Notes: a model not told the origin generated them from the sequence alone. A stretch of 64,000 nt of DNA from an uncultured Clostridia bacterium (GCA_944354265.1 CALVPX010000002.1:22944-86943), one strand, 5' to 3'. Positions 51,023 to 60,493 are shown, counted from the stretch's first letter. Made by a program: numbers and translations.

Positions 51023-53019
51023 CAGTGGCTGAACCTTCCCAAAGCAACGTTTTCCATCGAGCGTTTTGCCGCCGCAACGACGTTCTGTCTTGTAAATCCA
51101 AAGTACTCAAACAGTTGTTTTGCCGGTCCCGAAACGCCGAACGACTTCATGGCAATGACCTCGCCGTAGTCGCGGCTGTAGCGGTACCAACTGTAGTGCG
51201 AGGCCGCTTCAACGCACACCCTCGCCATAACGTCCCTGTTGATTATCCAATCGCGGTACTCCTGACTCTGCTGTTCAAACTTTTCAATGCTGACCATCGA
51301 AATTACTTTGGCCTTTATTCCTTCGGCGGCAAGGTCGTCCTTTGCCTGCATGCACAGCTCAACTTCCGAGCCGCTCGCAATGAGCAGCACGTCGGGTCTG
51401 CCTATGCAGTCGGAGAGGACGTATGCGCCCCTCTCGGCGCCGTCGGGCGTGTGGTCGTATGCGGGCAAATTCTGCCTCGTCTCCACGATGACGGTGGGGC
51501 ACTTGTCGGTAAAGGCGCACTTGAACGCCGCAAAAGTTTCAGTGCCGTCGCAGGGGCGGAATACGTTTATGTTGGGTATGGAGCGCAGAGATATAAGCTG
51601 CTCCATGGGCTGATGGGTGGGGCCGTCCTCGCCCACGCCTATCGAATCGTGCGTCATTATATAGAGCACGGGTATGTTCATGAGTGCGGTCATCCTTATG
51701 CCCGCCTTCATATAGTCGGTAAAGGAGAAGAAGGTGGAGCAAACGGCCTTAAGTCCGCCGTGCAGCTGAATGCCGTTGCATATGGCGGCCATGGCGTGCT
51801 CGCGTATGCCGAAGTGTATGTTGCAGCCCTCCCTGTGCTCGGGCGAGAAGTATTCCTGCCCCTTGAGTTCGGTCTTGGTGGAGGGGGCAAGGTCGGCAGA
51901 GCCGCTCATAATGTTGGGCATGCACTGCGCGATGGTGTTGAGTATCTTTCCTCCGCACGAGCGGGTCGCCTCGGGCTTGTCAAAGAAGGGCAGCTTGGCC
52001 TGAACGGCGTCCCAATCGGGTTCGATTCCCTTCATAAAGGTCTTGTACTGCGCCGCAAGTTCGGGATAAGCCTCCTCGTAGCGCGCGAACAGTTGCTTCC
52101 ATTCGTCCTCTTTCTTGGCGCGTTCTTCGGCAATGGCAAGGCAGTGCGCCTTTACGTCGTCGGGCACCTTGAAGGGGGGGTAAGCCCAATTGAGGTTTTC
52201 TTTCGTAAGCTGAAGGTTGACTTCACCCAAAGGCGCGCCGTGGCAGTCGGCCTTTCCCGCAAGGGGGGAGCCGTAGCCTATCACCGACCTGCATATAATT
52301 ATCGTCGGCCTCTCCTTTTCGGCCTTTGCCCTCGTAATGGCGTTGTTTAAAGTATACAGGTTGTTTGCGTCCTGCACTCTCAGAACCTGCCAGCCCTGCG
52401 CAATAAATCTCGTCGCCACGTCCTCAGAGAAGGTGTTTTTCATGTTGCCTTCAATGGTCGTGTCGTTGCAGTCATATAGGAGTATTAGCTTCCCAAGCTT
52501 CTGTGTGCCCGCAAAGGAGCAGGCCTCGTAGCCTATGCCCTCTTCAAGGCAGCCGTCGCCCGTGAGAACGTAGGTGTAGTGGTCAACAATGGGGAATCCG
52601 GGTCTGTTGAACAGAGCGGCAAGGTGAGCTTCCGCAACGGCAAATCCCACCGCGTTGCCAACGCCCTGACCGAGGGGACCGGTGGAAGTTTCAACGCCGG
52701 CCGTCTTTTCGTATTCGGGGTGTCCGGGCGTGCGCGAACCGAGTTGACGGAAATTCATGATATCCTCTTTTGTCACGTCGTATCCGAACATATGCAAAAG
52801 TGAATATAAAAGCATGGAACCGTGTCCCGCGGAAAGCACAAACCTGTCCCTGTTGTCCCATTTGGGGTCTTTGCAGTTAAAGTTGAGGTGGTTTGCAAAA
52901 AGTTCGTAGCCTATGGGTGCAGCGCCCATACAAATTCCGGGGTGACCGGATTTTGCCCTTTCAATGGCTTCCGCCGAAAGGATTCTTATTGTGTCTATGC
53001 TTTTCTGCTCAACTGACAT
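51022..53019 (-). CDS. tkt: Transketolase
   Basis: TPP enzyme of the pentose phosphate pathway moving two-carbon units. The 665-residue single chain has the TPP motif GDGCLEEGIGYEACSFAG with N later in the stretch, LSAGHGSMLLYSLLH near the start, a pyrimidine domain with FGIREHAMAAICNG and the C-terminal domain. It follows the phosphohexomutase gene on the same strand, with GGAG 6-10 nt before the ATG. With no other carbohydrate enzymes nearby it is likely housekeeping. Confidence 0.97.
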   Translation of the reverse strand: MSVEQKSIDTIRILSAEAIERAKSGHPGICMGAAPIGYELFANHLNFNCKDPKWDNRDRFVLSAGHGSMLLYSLLHMFGYDVTKEDIMNFRQLGSRTPGHPEYEKTAGVETSTGPLGQGVGNAVGFAVAEAHLAALFNRPGFPIVDHYTYVLTGDGCLEEGIGYEACSFAGTQKLGKLILLYDCNDTTIEGNMKNTFSEDVATRFIAQGWQVLRVQDANNLYTLNNAITRAKAEKERPTIIICRSVIGYGSPLAGKADCHGAPLGEVNLQLTKENLNWAYPPFKVPDDVKAHCLAIAEERAKKEDEWKQLFARYEEAYPELAAQYKTFMKGIEPDWDAVQAKLPFFDKPEATRSCGGKILNTIAQCMPNIMSGSADLAPSTKTELKGQEYFSPEHREGCNIHFGIREHAMAAICNGIQLHGGLKAVCSTFFSFTDYMKAGIRMTALMNIPVLYIMTHDSIGVGEDGPTHQPMEQLISLRSIPNINVFRPCDGTETFAAFKCAFTDKCPTVIVETRQNLPAYDHTPDGAERGAYVLSDCIGRPDVLLIASGSEVELCMQAKDDLAAEGIKAKVISMVSIEKFEQQSQEYRDWIINRDVMARVCVEAASHYSWYRYSRDYGEVIAMKSFGVSGPAKQLFEYFGFTRQNVVAAAKRSMENVALGRFSH

Positions 53020-53065
53020 TTTATTTTCTCCTTATATCTGCCTTCCGCCGTACTTAATTGGGCCT

Positions 53066-54577
53066 TCAGGCATTTTGTATAAATTTTTCAAGGTTAGCCG
53101 TATCAAGGAAGGGATATCCTTTAATAAGCCCGTAAAGCTTTGCGGCGATAATTTTATTGCCGCCCGCTCTGTTGCTTTCAAAGTTGATGGGCAAAACGGG
53201 GTCGTGCACGCTCATTCGTATCAAAAACCACCCGTCGCCGTCGTCCTTGCCGAAGCTTATTTTTACGCCTTCGTAGTTGTCGGGCGCAAGCGCAAGGTTA
53301 TTTTCCTTTGCTTTGCGCTTCAAGTCCTCTATTACCATATTGCCTTCCGCGCGGAAATCTTTTGAGGAGGAGTTGAAGGAAATCCTCACCTCGTTTTCTT
53401 CGGCGGGATGCTCAAGTCCCTCAATCAAACCGCCAAGCGTCTGTCCCTTTTTAGTTTGTTTCGCAAGGCATATGAGTATGCGCGTTACAAGGTATGCGCC
53501 GTCGTCCAAAAAATAATTGTCGGCAAATGCGGCGTGGCCGCTCGTCTCTATGGCAAGGGGGCAGAATTCGCCCTCGGCATTGCGCCTTATGGCCTCGTCT
53601 ATAACGTTTCTGTAGCCGCGCTTAAAGCGCAGGTGCTTTCCGCCGAGGCTCTCAATAAACTTTGTCAGACCGTCGCTCGTCACGCTGTCGGTAACAATGG
53701 TGCCCTTTTTGCCGTCGAGCGCCATGACTGCCGCCAAAGCTATCAGGTCGTTTCTGTTTATCTCCCGTCCGTCGCAGTCAACGGCGCCCGCCCTGTCTAC
53801 GTCCGTGTCAAAGATAATGCCAAGGTCGGCATGTTCCTTGAGCACCGCGTCCCTCAGGCAGTCTATCGCGCCCTTATCCTCGGGGTTGGGCACATGGTTG
53901 GGGAAGGTTCCGTCCGGTTCAAGGTATATGCTCCCCGCCGTATCTGCGCCAAGGGGCTTTAACACCATGTCGCAGAAAAATCCTCCTGCGCCGTTGCCCG
54001 CGTCAACGATTATCTTTTTGCCCTCAAGCGGCCTTTCCTCGCCGCAGGCGGTACGCACTTTGTCGATAAGCGACAGGCAGTAATAGGGCAAAAACGAACG
54101 GTTGGTCACGCTGCCGAGCTTTTTGCTGACTTCAAAGTTGCCTTCGGCGGCGATCTTTAATATGTGTTCAATATCTTCTTCCTTAAGTCCGCCGTCGGGC
54201 GTAAAAAATTTAAGTCCGTTTCTGTCGGCGGGCAGGTGGGAAGCGGTTATCATCACCGAGGCGTCGCACCCGAACTTGCTCTTTAAGAGCATAAACATGG
54301 AGGGGGTGGAGCACAGTCCGCAGTTTACTGCGTCAATGCCTGCGTCGGTCACGGCGTTGAGCACCTGTTTTAAAATTCTGTCGGTGGATATGCGCACGTC
54401 GTGCCCCACGGCTATGGCCTTCGGTTTTTTGTCATATTTTTGTTCGCACCACGCGCAAAAAGCGCGCATTATAATGTAGACGGCTTCATCGGTGAGCGTC
54501 ACGGGCTTAAAAATGTCGCTCGCAATGCCTCTTACGTCGCTGCCGCTCTTTAATTTAATTAAATCACAGTAATTCAT
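53066..54577 (-). CDS. Phosphohexomutase (phosphomannomutase/phosphoglucomutase family)
   Basis: A 503-residue alpha-D-phosphohexomutase. The catalytic phosphoserine loop is MITASHLPADRNGLKFF, the metal loop is DTDVDRAGAVD, the sugar-binding loop is IETSGHAAF, and a C-terminal phosphate-binding domain is present. Substrate (mannose, glucose or glucosamine phosphates) is not fixed by these motifs. The SGSDVRGIA start and the length suggest the PMM/PGM branch. The -10 box lies 9 nt before the ATG, so the leader is about 2 nt. Confidence 0.88.
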   Translation of the reverse strand: MNYCDLIKLKSGSDVRGIASDIFKPVTLTDEAVYIIMRAFCAWCEQKYDKKPKAIAVGHDVRISTDRILKQVLNAVTDAGIDAVNCGLCSTPSMFMLLKSKFGCDASVMITASHLPADRNGLKFFTPDGGLKEEDIEHILKIAAEGNFEVSKKLGSVTNRSFLPYYCLSLIDKVRTACGEERPLEGKKIIVDAGNGAGGFFCDMVLKPLGADTAGSIYLEPDGTFPNHVPNPEDKGAIDCLRDAVLKEHADLGIIFDTDVDRAGAVDCDGREINRNDLIALAAVMALDGKKGTIVTDSVTSDGLTKFIESLGGKHLRFKRGYRNVIDEAIRRNAEGEFCPLAIETSGHAAFADNYFLDDGAYLVTRILICLAKQTKKGQTLGGLIEGLEHPAEENEVRISFNSSSKDFRAEGNMVIEDLKRKAKENNLALAPDNYEGVKISFGKDDGDGWFLIRMSVHDPVLPINFESNRAGGNKIIAAKLYGLIKGYPFLDTANLEKFIQNA

Positions 54578-54586
54578 ACATCAATA

Positions 54587-54615
54587 ATTATACAATATTT
54601 GCGCCCCATTGACAA
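54587..54615 (-). promoter_or_regulatory. Promoter of the phosphohexomutase-tkt operon
   Basis: On the minus strand: TTGTCA (54615-54610), a 17-bp spacer and TATAAT (54592-54587). The ATG follows 9 nt later, giving near-leaderless geometry. Confidence 0.75.
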
Positions 54616-54727
54616 CTATATGAAAGGCTTTTGCCCGCAATTTTTTGCCTTCAGCCCTTCCGTCAATTTGTATTTTAAAGTTTATCAAAATGCCCTCTAA
54701 ATATTTTGTTTTTGCGGTCGGGTATGT

Positions 54728-54733
54728 TATAAT
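54728..54733 (+). promoter_or_regulatory. proS -10 box
   Basis: TATAAT with a weak TTGTTT 16 nt upstream. Leader about 25 nt with GGAGAG. Confidence 0.55.
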
Positions 54734-54764
54734 ATTGCGGAAAATAATTTACACGGAGAGATTT

Positions 54765-56201
54765 ATGTCAAACAGCGAAAACAAAAATTTCGTCGAACAG
54801 ATAGCAGACATCAACACCAATTTTCCTCAGTGGTATACCGACGTGGTAATAAAGACTCAGCTCGTCGACTACGGCCCTGTCAAGGGCACCATGGTCATCC
54901 GTCCCTACGGCTATGCCATATGGGAAAATATACAGCACGAGCTCGACAAGCGCTTCAAGGCCACGGGTCATAAAAACGCCTATTTCCCCCTGCTCATTCC
55001 CATGTCATTCTTCGCCAAGGAGGCGGAGCATGTCGAAGGCTTCGCCCCCGAAGTCGCAGTCGTCACCCACGCGGGCGGTGCAGAGCTTGCAGAACCCCTC
55101 GCCGTCCGTCCTACTTCCGAGACCATGTTCGGCACCATGTATTCCAAGTGGATTCAGTCCTACCGCGACCTTCCCGTCCTCATCAATCAGTGGGCAAACG
55201 TGATGCGTTGGGAAAAGACCACCCGCCCCTTCTTAAGAACTTCCGAATTTTTGTGGCAGGAGGGTCACACCGCCCACGCCACCGAGGAGGAGGCGCTTGA
55301 AGAGACCATGAGAATGCTCGGCGTCTACAAGGAGTTCGCCGAAAACTGCCTTGCAATCCCCGTAATCACGGGCCGCAAGACCGAAAAGGAAAAGTTTGCG
55401 GGCGCCGTCGCCACCTTCGGCATGGAGGCAATGATGAAGGACGGCAAGTCCCTTCAGGCGGGCACTTCGCACTACTTCGGCCAAAACTTCGCCAAGGCGT
55501 TCGACATCAAGTATCTCGATAAGGACGGCACGCAGAAGTACGTCTACACCTCAAGCTGGGGCGTTTCAACCCGCCTCATCGGCGCGCTCATAATGGCGCA
55601 CGGCGATCAGCGCGGCCTTGTCATCCCTCCCGTCGTGGCTCCCTATCAGGCAGTAATCGTGCCCATCGCAGCCAAAAAGGGCGGCGTAATGGAGGCCTGC
55701 AGGGACATTTACGACAAGCTCACCGCCGCAGGCGTAAGGGTGCTGCTCGACGATTCGGACAATTCCCCCGGTTGGAAGTTCAACGAGTGGGAGATGCGCG
55801 GCGTTCCCGTCCGCATAGAGGTCGGCCCCCGCGACTTAGAGCAGGGCAAAGTCGTCCTCTTCCGCAGGGACATATGCGAAAAGGATTTCTATTCGCTTGA
55901 AAATGTCGTTGGAGAGGTGGAGGCCCTCCTCAAGACCATTCAGAAGGACATGCTCGAAGCCGCAAGGGTGCGCCGCGACGGCCGCATAATCGACGCGGAC
56001 GACATGGCAGGCATTTTAAACGGTGTTGAAACGGGCAACTTCGTCAAGGCGGGTTGGTGCGGCTGCCGCGAGTGCGAGGACGAAATCAAAGCTCAGACTG
56101 CCGCTACCGCGCGCGTATTCGCCCCCGAAAACACCCACGAAAAGTGTGCCGTCTGCGGCAAGCCGTCAAAGCACACGGTAATCTTTGCCCGCGCATATTG
56201 A
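54765..56201 (+). CDS. proS: Prolyl-tRNA synthetase, eukaryote/archaeal-type
   Basis: A class II synthetase of 478 residues, the short type without the bacterial editing insertion. Visible features are the start NTNFPQWYTDVVIKTQLVDY, motif 2 around NVMRWEKTTRPFLRTSEFLW, motif 3, and the C-terminal zinc-like domain (GWCGCRECEDE, later CAVCGK). The ATG at 54765 was chosen because ACGGAGAG precedes it. The longer in-frame start at 54645 would run over the promoter. No T-box leader is present. Confidence 0.95.
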   Translation: MSNSENKNFVEQIADINTNFPQWYTDVVIKTQLVDYGPVKGTMVIRPYGYAIWENIQHELDKRFKATGHKNAYFPLLIPMSFFAKEAEHVEGFAPEVAVVTHAGGAELAEPLAVRPTSETMFGTMYSKWIQSYRDLPVLINQWANVMRWEKTTRPFLRTSEFLWQEGHTAHATEEEALEETMRMLGVYKEFAENCLAIPVITGRKTEKEKFAGAVATFGMEAMMKDGKSLQAGTSHYFGQNFAKAFDIKYLDKDGTQKYVYTSSWGVSTRLIGALIMAHGDQRGLVIPPVVAPYQAVIVPIAAKKGGVMEACRDIYDKLTAAGVRVLLDDSDNSPGWKFNEWEMRGVPVRIEVGPRDLEQGKVVLFRRDICEKDFYSLENVVGEVEALLKTIQKDMLEAARVRRDGRIIDADDMAGILNGVETGNFVKAGWCGCRECEDEIKAQTAATARVFAPENTHEKCAVCGKPSKHTVIFARAY

Positions 56202-56249
56202 TTTAAAGTTTTTGCCCGATCGGCGAATATAATTTAAAGATAAGCTCTT

Positions 56250-56281
56250 AGGGGCGCAACCTCAGCGGTTGCGCCCCTTTT
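56250..56281 (+). terminator. proS terminator
   Basis: A 12-bp stem AGGGGCGCAACC/GGTTGCGCCCCT, loop TCAGC, followed by TTT. Confidence 0.8.
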
Positions 56282-56299
56282 GCTATAAAAATATTTTTT

Positions 56300-56313
56300 G
56301 TTGATTTATCAAC
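56300..56313 (+). promoter_or_regulatory. Operator-like palindrome, site 1
   Basis: GTTGATTTATCAAC, a 6-2-6 perfect dyad, 9 bp upstream of the -35 box. The identical 14-mer recurs at 56359. Confidence 0.7.
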
Positions 56314-56321
56314 GCATTTTG

Positions 56322-56350
56322 TTGACAAAGCCGTCACACAGGCGTATAAT
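56322..56350 (+). promoter_or_regulatory. Consensus promoter of the amidohydrolase gene
   Basis: TTGACA (56322-56327), a 17-bp spacer and TATAAT (56345-56350). Both boxes match consensus perfectly, which usually means a strong promoter that needs a repressor. Confidence 0.9.
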
Positions 56351-56358
56351 CACACAAG

Positions 56359-56372
56359 GTTGATTTATCAAC
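56359..56372 (+). promoter_or_regulatory. Operator-like palindrome, site 2
   Basis: A second identical GTTGATTTATCAAC at the predicted transcription start. The two sites are 59 bp apart and flank the promoter. Confidence 0.7.
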
Positions 56373-56431
56373 CGTTTTGTGCGGCAGACCCGCCGTTTAC
56401 CACGTTATAATTTTTTTAACAAGGAGTATAT

Positions 56432-57685
56432 ATGGAAAACACCAAACCTAAAAAGCGCATATGGCTGCGCGTGCTGTGCATTGTGCTCGCCGTCATAGTA
56501 GTCATCGCCGCCGCGCTCGGCATCACCGTGTGGTGTGTATGGGGCAACGAAATTTCCACCGTTGCAAGCTTCACACATCTCCGCGGCCGCAACGATGACA
56601 ACAACGAAGGCTCTGTCTACAGCATGGAGGTAAAGGGAGGCTTCTACTTCGACGATTACCTCGCTCAGGGCGGCGCTTCAAGCGACACCGAACTCATCAA
56701 CTTCATCACACAAAACATAACCAAAGGCCTCATCGACATGACGATAGAGGAGACCGATATCGGCTGCTCGTCATTCATCGCGCAGACGGCCGACGGCGAC
56801 ATCCTCTTCGGTCGCAATTACGACTTCGACAAGACAAATGTCTGCCTCACCCTCACCAATCCCGGCAACGGCCGCCACGCTTCATTCTCGACCGTCGACC
56901 TCAACTATGTCGGCATGGATATCAACACCGACGTTGAAGGCCTCATGAACAAGATAACCTGCCTCGCGGCGCCCTATGCCCCCTTGGACGGCATCAACGA
57001 TGCGGGCGTCAGCTGCGGCATCTTCATGTCCTATCAGGGCGAAGAGACGGTTGCCACAAATCAGCAGCAGGCAGAAATGGACAACATAACTTCCACAACC
57101 ATGCTCCGCATGATTTTGGACTACGCCGACGACGTCGACGAGGCAGTTGAACTCATCAGCAATTACAATCTTCACGACTCGGCAAATACTTCCTTTCACT
57201 ACATGATTGCCGATGCCTCAGGCCGCAGCGCAATAGTGGAGTGGGTTCCCGCCGAGGGCATAACCGACGGCGAGGACAACGACGGCTCTGCCCGCACCCT
57301 CAACGTCATCTACAACGACGACCCCATGTACGACGAAGTCCGTTCATCCTCGGCCTTCCCCTATCAGGCGATTACCAACTTCATCATCACGCCCGGTTAT
57401 TATGACGATGTGGTCAGCGAAGGCCCCGGTTATGACCGCTACACTTACATAAATTCCGAACTTGCCAAGGTCGACGGCGTCGTCGCCGACGAACAGGCCG
57501 CCATGGATATCCTTCAGGCCGTAGGCAGAAGAACGTGGAACGGCGGTGGCGGAGTTACCGTTCACAGCGCCGTCTACAACCTCACGCAAAAGACGGTCTA
57601 TTGGGTCGCCAACGAAAATTACGGCGATGCCACTGCAACATGGCACTACTCTTTTGCGACGGGTCAACTCACTCAGGGACTATAA
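56432..57685 (+). CDS. Membrane-anchored Ntn hydrolase (choloylglycine/linear amide hydrolase family)
   Basis: A 417-residue protein with an N-terminal membrane anchor (about 11-36, RVLCIVLAVIVVIAAALGIT) and an extracytoplasmic Ntn-hydrolase domain. The likely nucleophile is Cys111 or close, in DIGCSSFIAQTADGDILFGR, followed by NYDFDK and the later SFHYMIADASGRSAIVEW. Family members hydrolyse amide bonds in bile salts, penicillin V or N-acyl compounds, and the nucleophile normally becomes N-terminal by processing. AAGGAG precedes the ATG. The two palindromes at its promoter suggest substrate- or stress-responsive control. Confidence 0.82.
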   Translation: MENTKPKKRIWLRVLCIVLAVIVVIAAALGITVWCVWGNEISTVASFTHLRGRNDDNNEGSVYSMEVKGGFYFDDYLAQGGASSDTELINFITQNITKGLIDMTIEETDIGCSSFIAQTADGDILFGRNYDFDKTNVCLTLTNPGNGRHASFSTVDLNYVGMDINTDVEGLMNKITCLAAPYAPLDGINDAGVSCGIFMSYQGEETVATNQQQAEMDNITSTTMLRMILDYADDVDEAVELISNYNLHDSANTSFHYMIADASGRSAIVEWVPAEGITDGEDNDGSARTLNVIYNDDPMYDEVRSSSAFPYQAITNFIITPGYYDDVVSEGPGYDRYTYINSELAKVDGVVADEQAAMDILQAVGRRTWNGGGGVTVHSAVYNLTQKTVYWVANENYGDATATWHYSFATGQLTQGL

Positions 57686-57706
57686 TTTGGCGTTAAAAGT
57701 TTAAGA

Positions 57707-57745
57707 TAGCCGCGCGGGCGACCGCCCGCGCGGCTAATTTATTTT
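57707..57745 (+). terminator. Terminator after the amidohydrolase
   Basis: A 14-bp stem TAGCCGCGCGGGCG and its complement, then ATTTATTTTTTG. Confidence 0.85.
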
Positions 57746-57756
57746 TTGATAACCCA

Positions 57757-57785
57757 TTGATTTTTTGCAAATTACATATTAAAAT
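57757..57785 (+). promoter_or_regulatory. Promoter of the Fe-ADH/ALDH operon
   Basis: TTGATT (57757-57762), a 17-bp spacer and TAAAAT (57780-57785), then AAGGAA before the ATG. Confidence 0.7.
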
Positions 57786-57804
57786 AAAATAAAAAAGGAA
57801 TAAA

Positions 57805-59001
57805 ATGAATATCTTTAAACGCATTTTTTGCCGTGCCTACCAAACCGTCTTTTATCTCGCCCTGCCCTTTCTGCCCTACCGTCAGCCCAAGCCCCTCGGC
57901 GGCAGCGGCGAAGCTGCCCAATTGCTCAAATCAAAGGGCAAGCGCAGGGCGCTCATAGTAACCGACCCCACCGTCTACAAGCTCGGCCTGTGCGACAGCC
58001 TCATCTCCGCCATGAAAAAGGAGGGTATTTCCGCCTGTGTGTATTCGGATACCGTGGCAAACCCCACCGTGTCCAACGTTCAGGCCGCGGCCGATATGTA
58101 TAGAAGGGAGGGGTGCGACTGCCTCATCGCCGTCGGCGGCGGTTCGGCTATGGACTGCGCCAAGGCCGCGGGCGCCCTCATAATCAAGCCCAAAAAGTCC
58201 ATCTATAAGATGCGCGGCGTCTTAAAGGTGTTCGGCAAACTGCCCCTGTTCATTGCTGTGCCCACCACGGCGGGAACGGGCAGCGAAACTACCATCGCCG
58301 CCGTCATCACCGACGACAAGACGCGCGACAAGTTCACCATAATTTCCTTCTGCCTCGCGCCCCATTACGCCATTTTAGACCCTGCAATGACGGTAGGTCT
58401 TCCGCCCTCGGTGACGGCAACTACGGGCATGGACGCCCTCACCCACGCGGTGGAAGCTTACATAGGCCGCTCAACCACCCGCATGACCCGCCGTCTCGCA
58501 GTCGAGGCGGTCAGCATAATCCGCTCCAACCTCTACACGGCCTATACCGACGGCAAGAATGAGCAGGCACGCCGCCGCATGCAGTACGCGGCGTACTGTG
58601 CAGGCCTCGCCTTTACAATCTCGTATGTCGGTTACGTCCACGCAGTCGCCCATTCCCTCGGCGGCAAGTACAACACTCCCCACGGCCTCGCAAACGCCGT
58701 CATTCTTCCCTATGTGTTGAAGAGGTACGGCAAGAGCGCCCAAAGAAAGCTTGCAAAGCTATCCCGCAAGAGCGGCGTTTCCGACGCAATGACTGCCGAT
58801 AAGCAGGCCGCAGCCGAGTTCATAGCCTTTATAGAGGAGCTCAACGCAAAGATGAACATTCCCACAAAGCTGCATGTGGAGGAGGGGGATATACCCGAAC
58901 TCGCCCGCCATGCGGACAGGGAGGCCAATCCTCTCTATCCCGTCCCCAAGCTCATGAATGCCAAGCAGCTTGAGGCCATCTATCACGACATAAAGGAGTA
59001 A
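57805..59001 (+). CDS. Iron-containing alcohol dehydrogenase
   Basis: A 398-residue group III (Fe-dependent) alcohol dehydrogenase. The NAD site is VGGGSAMDCAKA, with PTTAGTGSETT. The metal ligands lie in TGMDALTHAVEAY, then HAVAHSLGGKYNTPHGLANA. The first 35 residues (FKRIFCRAYQTVFYLALPFL) are hydrophobic and unusual for the family. Followed 4 bases later by an aldehyde dehydrogenase, so the pair probably interconverts an alcohol, aldehyde and acid. The natural substrate is unknown. Confidence 0.92.
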   Translation: MNIFKRIFCRAYQTVFYLALPFLPYRQPKPLGGSGEAAQLLKSKGKRRALIVTDPTVYKLGLCDSLISAMKKEGISACVYSDTVANPTVSNVQAAADMYRREGCDCLIAVGGGSAMDCAKAAGALIIKPKKSIYKMRGVLKVFGKLPLFIAVPTTAGTGSETTIAAVITDDKTRDKFTIISFCLAPHYAILDPAMTVGLPPSVTATTGMDALTHAVEAYIGRSTTRMTRRLAVEAVSIIRSNLYTAYTDGKNEQARRRMQYAAYCAGLAFTISYVGYVHAVAHSLGGKYNTPHGLANAVILPYVLKRYGKSAQRKLAKLSRKSGVSDAMTADKQAAAEFIAFIEELNAKMNIPTKLHVEEGDIPELARHADREANPLYPVPKLMNAKQLEAIYHDIKE

Positions 59002-59005
59002 TTTT

Positions 59006-60367
59006 ATGCAACAACTTTTAGACAAACAAAAGGCCTACTTTCAGACGGGCGCAACCCTGCCCGTAAAGGGCAGAATAGCCGCTTTGAAGCGCCTCCGCAT
59101 GGCCATTCTTTCCAACGAACAGCGCATCTACGAAGCCCTCAAAGCCGACCTCGGCAAGAGCGCCACCGAAAGTTACATGTGCGAAGTGGGCATGACTCTG
59201 TCGGAAATCAACTTCATGATAAAGCATGTCAAAAAGTACGCCAAAGACAGGCGGGTTAGGACGCCCCTTGCGCAGTATGTGGCAAAAAGCTATGTAAAGA
59301 ACTCGCCCTACGGCTGCGTGCTCGTAATGAGCCCGTGGAACTACCCCTTCATGCTCTCGCTCGAACCGCTTGTAGACGCAATTGCGGCGGGCAACACGGT
59401 TATTTTAAAGCCCTCGGCATACTCGCCCGCCACAAGCGCTCTCCTCGCCGAAATTGTAAAGGAGGCTTTCCCTCCCGAACTTGCCACCACCGTCCTCGGC
59501 GGCAGGGCGGAAAATTCGGCTCTATTGGATATGCCCTTCGATAAAATTTTCTTCACGGGCTCTGTCTCTGTCGGCAAGGAGGTAATGCGCCGCGCCTCCG
59601 AGCGCCTCATTCCCGTCACATTAGAGCTCGGCGGCAAGAGCCCCTGCATAGTCGATAAATCTGCCAATATCAAACTCGCCGCAAGGCGCATAGTTTTCGG
59701 CAAGTTCTTAAACTGCGGGCAGACCTGCGTCGCGCCCGACTACATCCTCGTTCACTCGTCCGTAAAGGAACAGCTCATATCGGCAATCGGGGCTGAAATT
59801 ACAAAACAGTTCGGCGAATATCCCCTTGAAAATTCGGCTTACGGCAAAATAATTTCTCCAAAGCACTACAACAGGGTGTGCTCGCTCATCGACGACAAAA
59901 AGGTCGTAATAGGCGGACAGAGGGAGGACGATACTCTTCGCATCGCGCCCACCGTGATGGACAACGTCACACGCGCCGATGCCGTCATGGGCGAGGAGAT
60001 CTTCGGCCCCGTTCTCCCCGTGATGACCTACGAAAACCTGTCCGATGCCATAGCCGACGTAAACGCACAGCCCCATCCGCTCGCCCTCTATGTGTTCGGC
60101 GATAAAAAGGTGGCGGGGGAGGTCGCTTCCCGCTGTCAGTTCGGCGGCGGCTGCGTAAACGATACCATAATTCACCTCGCCACATCTCACATGGGCTTTG
60201 GCGGCGTGGGCGCAAGCGGCATGGGCGCCTACCACGGAAAGGAGGGGTTCGACTGTTTCACCCACAAAAAATCCATCGTCGACAAGGCCACCTTCTTCGA
60301 CCTCCCCGTGCGCTATCAGCCCTATACATCCTTCAAAAGCGCGCTTATAAAGAAGTTTATGAAGTAA
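59006..60367 (+). CDS. Aldehyde dehydrogenase (class 3-like)
   Basis: A 453-residue NAD(P)-dependent dehydrogenase of the ALDH3/fatty-aldehyde type. Visible features are the SPWNYPFMLSLEPLVDAIAA block, the FTGSVSVGKEV turn, catalytic Glu in TLELGGKSPCIV and the catalytic cysteine in NCGQTCVAPDY. The C-terminus is basic and hydrophobic (SFKSALIKKFMK), consistent with membrane association in some ALDH3 enzymes. Operon partner of the Fe-ADH. Confidence 0.93.
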   Translation: MQQLLDKQKAYFQTGATLPVKGRIAALKRLRMAILSNEQRIYEALKADLGKSATESYMCEVGMTLSEINFMIKHVKKYAKDRRVRTPLAQYVAKSYVKNSPYGCVLVMSPWNYPFMLSLEPLVDAIAAGNTVILKPSAYSPATSALLAEIVKEAFPPELATTVLGGRAENSALLDMPFDKIFFTGSVSVGKEVMRRASERLIPVTLELGGKSPCIVDKSANIKLAARRIVFGKFLNCGQTCVAPDYILVHSSVKEQLISAIGAEITKQFGEYPLENSAYGKIISPKHYNRVCSLIDDKKVVIGGQREDDTLRIAPTVMDNVTRADAVMGEEIFGPVLPVMTYENLSDAIADVNAQPHPLALYVFGDKKVAGEVASRCQFGGGCVNDTIIHLATSHMGFGGVGASGMGAYHGKEGFDCFTHKKSIVDKATFFDLPVRYQPYTSFKSALIKKFMK

Positions 60368-60388
60368 TATGTCACGCATAATACCTGC

Positions 60389-60424
60389 GCCCGACCGCCA
60401 ATTAGGCGGTCGGGCTTAAAATTT
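60389..60424 (+). terminator. Terminator after the ALDH gene
   Basis: An 11-bp stem GCCCGACCGCC/GGCGGTCGGGC, loop AATTA, then TTAAAATTTT. Confidence 0.75.
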
Positions 60425-60464
60425 TAAACTGATTATGTAAAATATTTCATTTTTTCAATATCAG

Positions 60465-60493
60465 TTGCCATATTTTCCGATATGTGCTAATAT
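60465..60493 (+). promoter_or_regulatory. Promoter of the MocR gene, leaderless geometry
   Basis: TTGCCA (60465-60470), a 17-bp spacer and TAATAT (60488-60493), with the ATG 6 nt later. Transcription should start at the ATG. Confidence 0.75.

Noticed and set aside
50986-52350. A 454-codon open frame on the + strand opposite tkt
   Set aside because: It is fully antisense to an unmistakable transketolase, lacks a ribosome-binding site, and its composition is that of a mirrored GC-rich gene.
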